Origin: PALSA-243 sp049522755
GTDB taxonomy: Bacteria; Acidobacteriota; Terriglobia; Bryobacterales; Bryobacteraceae
Length of the DNA: 64,000 nucleotides
Direction: 5' to 3'
Assembly (NCBI GenBank): GCA_049522755.1
Contig: JBEKNN010000010.1
Coordinates: forward strand, 1 to 64,000
The position numbers and the translations under genes are program-made. Positions within the stretch are counted from its first letter, which is position 1; every line of letters begins with the position of its first letter. The notes beneath the pieces are model-generated. The model did no database searches, had not been told where the DNA came from, and saw nothing but the letters and a program-made list of their open reading frames with translations. Shown piece after piece: positions 59,198-64,000 of the stretch.

Positions 59198-60151
59198 ATG
59201 AAAAACCTCAATAGAAAGGCGTCTCTACGTGATGCAGCACGCGAATTGCGCGCTGAGCTGGCTCGCAAGATTGCCTTGTTCATTGGCTCCGCAGAGAACC
59301 GGGCAACGGATATTCCCGGGCTGGCGCTCCATCGGCGGACCGCACCGACCGCTCCGTGCTCCGTGACTTACGAGCCGAACGTGACCGTGATCGCCCAGGG
59401 GCGGAAGCGCGTAGAACTCGGCCGAAACATTTTCATCTACGATGCATCGCGATTCCTGCTGACATCGGTCGATTTGCCTGTCGTCAGCCGGGTGATCGAG
59501 GCCAGTGAAGAGGCGCCCTGCCTGGCCTTGTCGCTCAAACTCGAAATGCCCGCCGTCCGGGAACTTCTCAGCCGGGAGGAGATTCGGGTGGCCGAGGCGC
59601 CTGACAGTCCCGGCATGGCGACCGGTGAGACCACGGTGGAATTCCTCGGTGCATGCTGCCGGCTTGTGGACCTGCTGCACACGCCAGAGGATATCCCCTT
59701 TCTTAGCGGCATGATTCAACGCGAGATCATCTACCGGATCCTGCGCAGTGCGGAGGGAGCGCGCCTGCGAGCGATTGCGACACAAGGTGAGCAGAGCCAC
59801 CGAACGGCCAAAGCGATCGCCTGGATCAGGGCGAACTATGTGAAGGCGCTCCGAGTCGAAGATCTCGCAGAAATCGCGGGAATGGGCGTGTCCACGCTGC
59901 ACCATCATTTCCGGGTGCTGACCGCCATGAGTCCTCTTCAGTATCAGAAACTGCTTCGGCTGCAGGCAGCGCGGGGACGCATGCTCATGGATGGTCTGGA
60001 CGCCGCCAGTGCGGCCTTTGAGGTTGGATACGAAAGCCCCAGCCAATTCAATCGCGAATATAGCCGTTTCTTCGGCCAGCCACCGATGCGGGATATTCGG
60101 ACCCATCGCTCGCCCAGCGCTCCGTTATTGGAGTCGGTCGGCAATGGGTAG
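59198..60151 (+). CDS. AraC-family transcriptional regulator
   Basis: 317 residues from the ATG at 59198 (a TTG at 59120 would add 26 residues). The N-terminal half fits the AraC_N cupin-like sensor (Tyr-Glu-Pro-Asn-Val-Thr-Val-Ile-Ala-Gln-Gly-Arg-Lys). The C-terminal ~100 residues hold the two helix-turn-helix units, with Gly-Tyr-Glu-Ser-Pro-Ser-Gln-Phe-Asn-Arg-Glu-Tyr-Ser-Arg-Phe-Phe-Gly. It is divergent from the aldo/keto reductase, cupin and ADH genes, a standard layout for an aldehyde-responsive activator. Confidence 0.92.
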   Translation: MKNLNRKASLRDAARELRAELARKIALFIGSAENRATDIPGLALHRRTAPTAPCSVTYEPNVTVIAQGRKRVELGRNIFIYDASRFLLTSVDLPVVSRVIEASEEAPCLALSLKLEMPAVRELLSREEIRVAEAPDSPGMATGETTVEFLGACCRLVDLLHTPEDIPFLSGMIQREIIYRILRSAEGARLRAIATQGEQSHRTAKAIAWIRANYVKALRVEDLAEIAGMGVSTLHHHFRVLTAMSPLQYQKLLRLQAARGRMLMDGLDAASAAFEVGYESPSQFNREYSRFFGQPPMRDIRTHRSPSAPLLESVGNG

Positions 60152-60217
60152 ACACGCTATCTGTCCGCGGCCCCCGTGCGGCTTCCTTCACGACGAGCGC
60201 GACAAAGCCCGTAACCC

Positions 60218-61252
60218 CTACCGCACTGCATCCGGCAGCAGCTCCCAGATAGCCGGGTCTTCCTTGCCCAGCACCCAAGAACAGAAGCCCTGAATGCCGC
60301 TCGCCGCCACCAGACTGTAGCGCGCTTGAAACGTACGCGCGTCCGTATAATAGACCCATTCGCGGGTGGCGTCGCGATAGAAGCGGAAGAACGAGGCGCG
60401 GTCTTCGTCGTCCCATTGCACTTGCGGGTGGAAGGCGTCGATGAGCTCGCGCACGTCCGCGCCGCCCACGGTATCGGCGCGAATGTTGGGCTTTCCATCC
60501 ACGCCGGGGTCGCCCGCATACCAGCGGTAGCCGTAGACGGGAATGCCCAGCGACAGCTTCTCCTTCGGCACGGATTTCAGCGCGTAGTCGAGGTTCGCCA
60601 CTGTCCACTGATGGCCTGCGACCGGGCCGGGCGGCGTGTAGCGCGTGTGCTCGTCATAAGTCATCAGACAGAGCAGATCGACGGCGGCGCCGATGCCTTT
60701 AAGGTCGTAAGCCGCGCGCCAGTTGGCGAAAATCCACTTCGAGAAACCACCTTCGCCCGCGTATCCGGGAGCATTGGGCACGGTGGCAATCGAAAGTTGC
60801 AGCCCGGCCTGGTGCAATGCCAGCGCAGCTTCAGTGACCACCACGGTGAGCGCGTCGCGGTCGGTCTCGATGATGTTTTCGAAATCGAACTGGAAGCCGA
60901 TGTAGCCCTGCTTCCTCGATTCGGCGACGATGGCGGCGATCATTTTCCGGCGCGCCGCCGCATCGGTGACCAGCTTGTGAAAGTCGTTCTGGTTGAAGCC
61001 GGGGTTCACGATGATGGGCATCACCGGGACGTGGAAACGCTTGGCCGCGTCCATCACCTGCGCGTTCGGGCCGCCCGAAACAGCGCCTGCGGGGTCCACG
61101 TTATACCAGGTTGGGACCAGGACATCGATCTTACTCGCGTGTTGCAGGAAAGACGCGATGCCGGCGGGGTCGGACGTCAAGTAGAAGAGAGATTTCGGGC
61201 CGGCGTTCAGGGCCGCGGCGGTCAGCGACAGAAAACAGAACAGGCGGCGCAC
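60218..61252 (-). CDS. GH18-like secreted glycosidase (YaaH/chitinase-like)
   Basis: 344 residues from the GTG at 61252; the frame continues upstream over another gene, so the shorter start is preferred. Signal peptide ~17 residues. The barrel motif Gly-Phe-Gln-Phe-Asp-Phe-Glu-Asn (family 18 DxxDxDxE-like) contains the likely acid Glu. Later Leu-Met-Thr-Tyr-Asp-Glu-His and Gly-Ile-Pro-Val-Tyr-Gly-Tyr complete the fold. No LysM domain is present. The substrate may be peptidoglycan or another amino sugar polymer. Confidence 0.82.
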   Translation of the reverse strand: MRRLFCFLSLTAAALNAGPKSLFYLTSDPAGIASFLQHASKIDVLVPTWYNVDPAGAVSGGPNAQVMDAAKRFHVPVMPIIVNPGFNQNDFHKLVTDAAARRKMIAAIVAESRKQGYIGFQFDFENIIETDRDALTVVVTEAALALHQAGLQLSIATVPNAPGYAGEGGFSKWIFANWRAAYDLKGIGAAVDLLCLMTYDEHTRYTPPGPVAGHQWTVANLDYALKSVPKEKLSLGIPVYGYRWYAGDPGVDGKPNIRADTVGGADVRELIDAFHPQVQWDDEDRASFFRFYRDATREWVYYTDARTFQARYSLVAASGIQGFCSWVLGKEDPAIWELLPDAVR

Positions 61253-61257
61253 GGTTT

Positions 61258-62040
61258 TTATGTAGCCGCCGTCTTCTCCGCCGGCCAGTAGAGCTCCTCT
61301 TTCACCGACTCCTTTTCGAAGCCCGCGCGCTTCAGCAGACCCTTCATATTCTCGGTCATCTGCGGGTTGCCGCAGAGGTAGGCAGTCGTGTCGGCGCCGG
61401 TGAATCCGGCGGCGTCCAGGTATTTGCGCGCGACGTCTTCGGCGCGTCCGCGTTCGCCGGTCCAATGCGGGTCCAGCCAATAGCGGCTGATGGTGGGGAT
61501 GTACTCGAACCAGGAATGCTCGCGCGCCGCGCCGCTGAGCTCATCGATGTAGCCAAGCTCCTCGGCGACGCTGCCCGCGTGCAGAACCAGCATGCGCTTG
61601 GGCGGCGCTATGCCCTCGCGGAGGTCGGTGAGCAGCTTGCGCAGCATGGCGATGTAGGGCGCGGCGCCGGTGACGGTGCCCACCATGAAATGGTGCGGAT
61701 GGCCGCTGCGGCTGTCGAATACAAATGCGCCCTTAGTGGAACGCCGGATGAAGATTTCGCCGCCCACGGGGACCACGTGCAGGTGCGGCGTCAGCTTGCC
61801 GTGCGGCACCAGTTCCAGGTAAAACTCCAGATCGTCGTCGTAGGGCGAAGAGGCGATCGAGTACGGCCGCTCGATCATCTTGGGACCCACCGGCACGCCG
61901 AGCGTGGCGTACTGTCCGGGGCTAAAGGCGACCTTCGACTCCGGGTGGATCCGGATCACCCAGAGCTCGGCGCTGAGCTCGCGGCGAGAAGTGACTATGC
62001 CTTTGACATATTTGGGGTCCTGAATCGACGGCGGGGTCAT
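61258..62040 (-). CDS. Ferredoxin-NADP(+) reductase
   Basis: 260 residues from the ATG at 62040. FAD-binding Arg-Pro-Tyr-Ser-Ile-Ala-Ser-Ser, then Lys-Gly-Ala-Phe-Val, NADP-binding Gly-Thr-Val-Thr-Gly-Ala-Ala-Pro-Tyr and Cys-Gly-Asn-Pro-Gln-Met. This is the bacterial (plant-type, Fpr-like) form. It transfers electrons between ferredoxin/flavodoxin and NADP. Five bp separate it from the GH18-like gene, but a functional link is doubtful. Confidence 0.92.
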   Translation of the reverse strand: MTPPSIQDPKYVKGIVTSRRELSAELWVIRIHPESKVAFSPGQYATLGVPVGPKMIERPYSIASSPYDDDLEFYLELVPHGKLTPHLHVVPVGGEIFIRRSTKGAFVFDSRSGHPHHFMVGTVTGAAPYIAMLRKLLTDLREGIAPPKRMLVLHAGSVAEELGYIDELSGAAREHSWFEYIPTISRYWLDPHWTGERGRAEDVARKYLDAAGFTGADTTAYLCGNPQMTENMKGLLKRAGFEKESVKEELYWPAEKTAAT

Positions 62041-62214
62041 AGGATGGTATGAATTTGACTCGTAAGGATCAAAGCTACAAGGTTTCGAGCGGGGATGCAA
62101 GTCCGGGGTAGCGCGGGCCCATGGCCAAGCTCATGGTCTGCGGTGTCCGCGCCCAGGACTTCACAGTATACACTCGGGGCGCGCCGAAGCTCCGCGCCCC
62201 GAAAATAGCCGGCG

Positions 62215-62925
62215 CTACTGCTGCGAGGGCAGCTGGAACGCAACGTGGCGCTCGCCGTTCAAGCGCATCGTCATGTCGCGGTCGATGTCGTCGAGCGAGA
62301 CCTGTTTTTCCGCATGCTCAAGCGTGACACAGTTCAGCGTGCTGCCGTTCACCGAATAGGAGGATGCGGCAAAGATGTTGTGATTCTTCAGCGCGATCAG
62401 GTAGATGGGCGAGCCGGATGCGTTGCCGCCGCCCGCTGGACGGAGCTGCTGCCCGTACTGATCGTATTCGCGCATCACGGGGGTGGCGCGGTCGGCGTAC
62501 GCCGCGCTCTGCGGTTGGGTCTGCGGATAAACCACAGTCACATTCGAGGACGGTTGATAGGCCGGAGAGGAAGCATAGCCGTCGGGATAATACGAATAGG
62601 GGTAATCGTAACCGTAATAACCGCCATAACCGTAGTAAGGCCAGTAGCCGAGCCCTAACCCGAAGCCGTAGTAGGGCCAGCCATAGCCGCCATAATAGCC
62701 GCCGTAAAACCGGTTATATCCGAAGCCGCCGCGGAAGCCGTTCCCGATCCCGCCGCCGCGGAAGCCGCCGGAAACCCCGCCGCCGAAGCCGCCGCCGCCA
62801 CCGCGCGAAAAGCCACCTGCGGAACCGCGAGAACCGCCGCCTCCGCCTCCGCCTCCGCGATGCTGGGCTACGGCGCCGCCCACCAACAGCGTGCTGCAAA
62901 CTGCCAGTTGAAGTAGAACTTTCAT
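62215..62925 (-). CDS. Secreted Gly/Tyr-rich protein
   Basis: 236 residues. Signal peptide ends near residue 20. Residues ~22-70 are almost all Gly with Arg, Ser and Phe, and ~70-125 are repeats of Gly-Tyr-Tyr and Tyr-Gly-Gly-Tyr. The last ~80 residues form an ordered domain with Ile-Ala-Leu-Lys and two acidic turns (Ser-Leu-Asp-Asp-Ile-Asp-Arg-Asp). The tail resembles small domains seen after such low-complexity regions in Acidobacteriota. It may be a surface or biofilm protein. Confidence 0.75.
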   Translation of the reverse strand: MKVLLQLAVCSTLLVGGAVAQHRGGGGGGGGSRGSAGGFSRGGGGGFGGGVSGGFRGGGIGNGFRGGFGYNRFYGGYYGGYGWPYYGFGLGLGYWPYYGYGGYYGYDYPYSYYPDGYASSPAYQPSSNVTVVYPQTQPQSAAYADRATPVMREYDQYGQQLRPAGGGNASGSPIYLIALKNHNIFAASSYSVNGSTLNCVTLEHAEKQVSLDDIDRDMTMRLNGERHVAFQLPSQQ

Positions 62926-62999
62926 GGAAATGTGCCTCTACCTTGGAGCTTACTCCCTGCCGCTCTTCCGCGCAACCCTCGACCGCCATCGCGCCTTGC

Positions 63000-63042
63000 T
63001 TTGTGGGGCCAGACAATCGTGGCTGCAGCCGGCTTTCAGCGG
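63000..63042. repeat. ~43-bp dispersed repeat, copy 3 (opposite orientation)
   Basis: On the plus strand it reads TTGTGGGGCCAGACAATCGT, then GGCTGCAGCCGGCTTTCAGC, the reverse complement of the copies at 23232 and 25503 with few changes. Confidence 0.8.
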
Positions 63043-63154
63043 CACGTTGCGACCGGGTCGCTATGGATTGAGAGCCGGCTCCTGGAGTTTCTACATTTCG
63101 GGGGCGATCGGGCCAATTGTGGAGCAGGCGCGTTCGCCTGGTGTGTCGAGTAGC

Positions 63155-63420
63155 GATGTGCATTCAGGGGGTGCAAGTCCCCTATAGACTGTAATGACCG
63201 GAACCATCCGTCTAAGCAAGCGCGCCCGTCGCGAGGCGCGATCCGAAGAAAGCCGATGACGCAATCTCGGATTCGACATACTCGCGGCATGACGGCCTGA
63301 GTACCCAGGTTCCGGCCGGAACGACTTAGGGCCTAAAAGGAGAGTCGAGCATTCATTGCTTCGAGCTGGTGAGTCTTCCAAAATCGTGCGTTGGCGGTTT
63401 CCCTGGGGCTGAAAGATCCT
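63155..63420 (+). other. Possible 5' fragment of a group II intron
   Basis: It begins GTGCAT and continues with GGGGGTGCAAGTCCCC (a short stem-loop), then CCGGAACCATCCGT, TCGACATACTCGCGGC and GAGTACCCAGGTTC. This style matches the domain I region of bacterial group II introns as I remember them. No reverse transcriptase frame and no domain V were seen, so it would be a truncated remnant. It could also be another structured RNA. Confidence 0.35.
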
Positions 63421-63487
63421 GCGTCGTTTTGATTCGGCGACGCCTGTGTCTTTTACGAGTTTCCCATTTTTATGGGAAAATGGTTCC

Positions 63488-63745
63488 ATGAAGACCACCG
63501 TCGAAATTCCCGATGCGCTATTTCGAAAAGCGAAGGCTGCGGCCGCGGAAGAGGGCAAGAGTCTCAAGGACTTTTTCACAGAGGCCGTCTCGAATCGGTT
63601 GAATCAGAAAAACTCGGGCGATAGCGGAGCGATGCCGTGGGAAGCGGCGTTTGGCGGCCTCAAGCAGCTTCACCGCGAGAATCGGCGCATCGACCGCATC
63701 ATTGCCGCCGAGTTCGAAACCGTAGATCAGGAAGAATGGCGCTGA
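63488..63745 (+). CDS. vapB: Ribbon-helix-helix antitoxin (VapB-like)
   Basis: 85 residues from the ATG at 63488. N-terminus Lys-Thr-Thr-Val-Glu-Ile-Pro-Asp-Ala-Leu-Phe-Arg-Lys-Ala-Lys is the classical RHH start, followed by Gly-Lys-Ser-Leu-Lys-Asp-Phe-Phe. The C-terminal part (Trp-Glu-Ala-Ala-Phe-Gly-Gly-Leu) would bind the toxin. It overlaps the PIN toxin by 10 bp. Confidence 0.85.
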   Translation: MKTTVEIPDALFRKAKAAAAEEGKSLKDFFTEAVSNRLNQKNSGDSGAMPWEAAFGGLKQLHRENRRIDRIIAAEFETVDQEEWR

Positions 63746-64000
63746 TTCTGGATACAAATGCCCTGTCTGCGTTCGCCGACGGCGACCGGGAATTGCGGCT
63801 CGCGATCGGCCGGGAGCGGAACCTGGCGGCGCCGGCTGTGGTGCTTGGCGAGTATCTATTTGGCATCCGCCAATCCCGTCACCGGGCGCAATACGAGCGC
63901 TGGCTGAAAGCCCATTTACCTTTGTTCTCGCTGCTGCCAATCGATGCCGCGACAGCCGGTAGCTACGCTGAAATCCGCCTGGAGCTAAAAGCGACTGGCC
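63736..64000 (+). CDS. vapC: VapC-type PIN toxin, cut by the window end
   Basis: The first 88 residues are present. Leu-Ile-Leu-Asp-Thr-Asn-Ala-Leu-Ser-Ala and Leu-Gly-Glu-Tyr-Leu-Phe-Gly-Ile carry the first PIN acidic residues; the last ones lie outside the window. The ATG overlaps the antitoxin end, the usual VapBC order. It is probably an active RNase toxin if the rest is intact. Confidence 0.85.
   Translation, partial: MALILDTNALSAFADGDRELRLAIGRERNLAAPAVVLGEYLFGIRQSRHRAQYERWLKAHLPLFSLLPIDAATAGSYAEIRLELKATG

Larger units (their letters stand above)
62926..63487. other. Gene-free stretch with a dispersed repeat and possible intron fragment
   Basis: Holds the third copy of the 43-bp repeat (63000-63042) and a structured segment (63155-63420) that resembles group II intron domain I. 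Frames here are short and lack domains. The promoter of the TA pair at 63488 should lie near 63440-63475. Confidence 0.5.

Overview
The window looks like a GC-rich chromosomal segment of a soil Acidobacteriota, most likely of the Solibacter/Bryobacter group. The lineage call is inference. It rests on an 'ADOP' permease (acidobacterial duplicated orphan permease) paired with a PadR regulator, a secreted TPR-CHAT protein beside a sigma/anti-sigma pair, several ECF sigma operons, a PEP-CTERM protein, a decayed Oar-like TonB receptor, and many toxin-antitoxin (TA) modules and palindromic intergenic repeats. No rRNA, CRISPR array, integrase or transposase was seen. One tRNA (Arg, TCT) is present.

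Layout. 1-2824: end of a PEGA-domain gene, an RHH/PIN TA pair, a worn BrnT/BrnA module with a second copy of the brnA 3' end, then an AT-rich spacer holding a large hairpin. 2825-6606: TPR-CHAT protein, sigma factor and anti-sigma factor, tightly coupled. 6713-9053: GxxExxY protein, DUF507 protein and an Ada-type DNA repair regulator. 9474-15190: two further ECF sigma operons, with rpmE (L31) on the opposite strand between them. 15272-21064: Phd/VapC, an alpha/beta hydrolase, aquaporin, a probable sigma-54-driven small RNA, an MFS transporter and a DacB-type carboxypeptidase. 21065-23163: a decayed TA zone between dacB and a second copy of the dacB 3' end. 23299-26334: DUF1697 protein, amidase and an SDR. 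26395-34943: two complete and different succinate dehydrogenase/fumarate reductase gene sets facing each other. 35021-42180: GH31 glucosidase, PadR plus ADOP permease, APC transporter. 42181-44202: decayed DNA with an overlooked metallothionein gene and a small secreted protein. 44203-47302: cdsA, uppS, tRNA-Arg, a broken PhnW-like aminotransferase and a secreted protein. 47548-53498: PEP-CTERM protein, RRM protein, then a coupled Omp85 / DUF4390-like / NtrY-like kinase / NtrC-type regulator operon. 53499-56314: accessory cassette (repeat, frameshifted HNH protein, small proteins) ending in a 485-bp copy of the regulator's 3' end, then DUF4926/DUF6883. 56490-62925: alcohol dehydrogenase, cupin and aldo/keto reductase divergent from an AraC regulator, then a GH18-like protein, a ferredoxin-NADP reductase and a Gly/Tyr-rich secreted protein. 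62926-64000: repeat, a possible group II intron fragment and a VapBC-type pair cut by the window end.

The most interesting points are the following. (i) The TPR-CHAT/sigma/anti-sigma locus resembles the protease-sigma part of type III-E CRISPR systems but has no CRISPR. (ii) A short minus-strand RNA has a perfect -24/-12 sigma-54 promoter and a perfect terminator. (iii) At two loci a gene's 3' end is repeated on the far side of a small accessory cassette, and both cassettes carry the same ~200-bp repeat.
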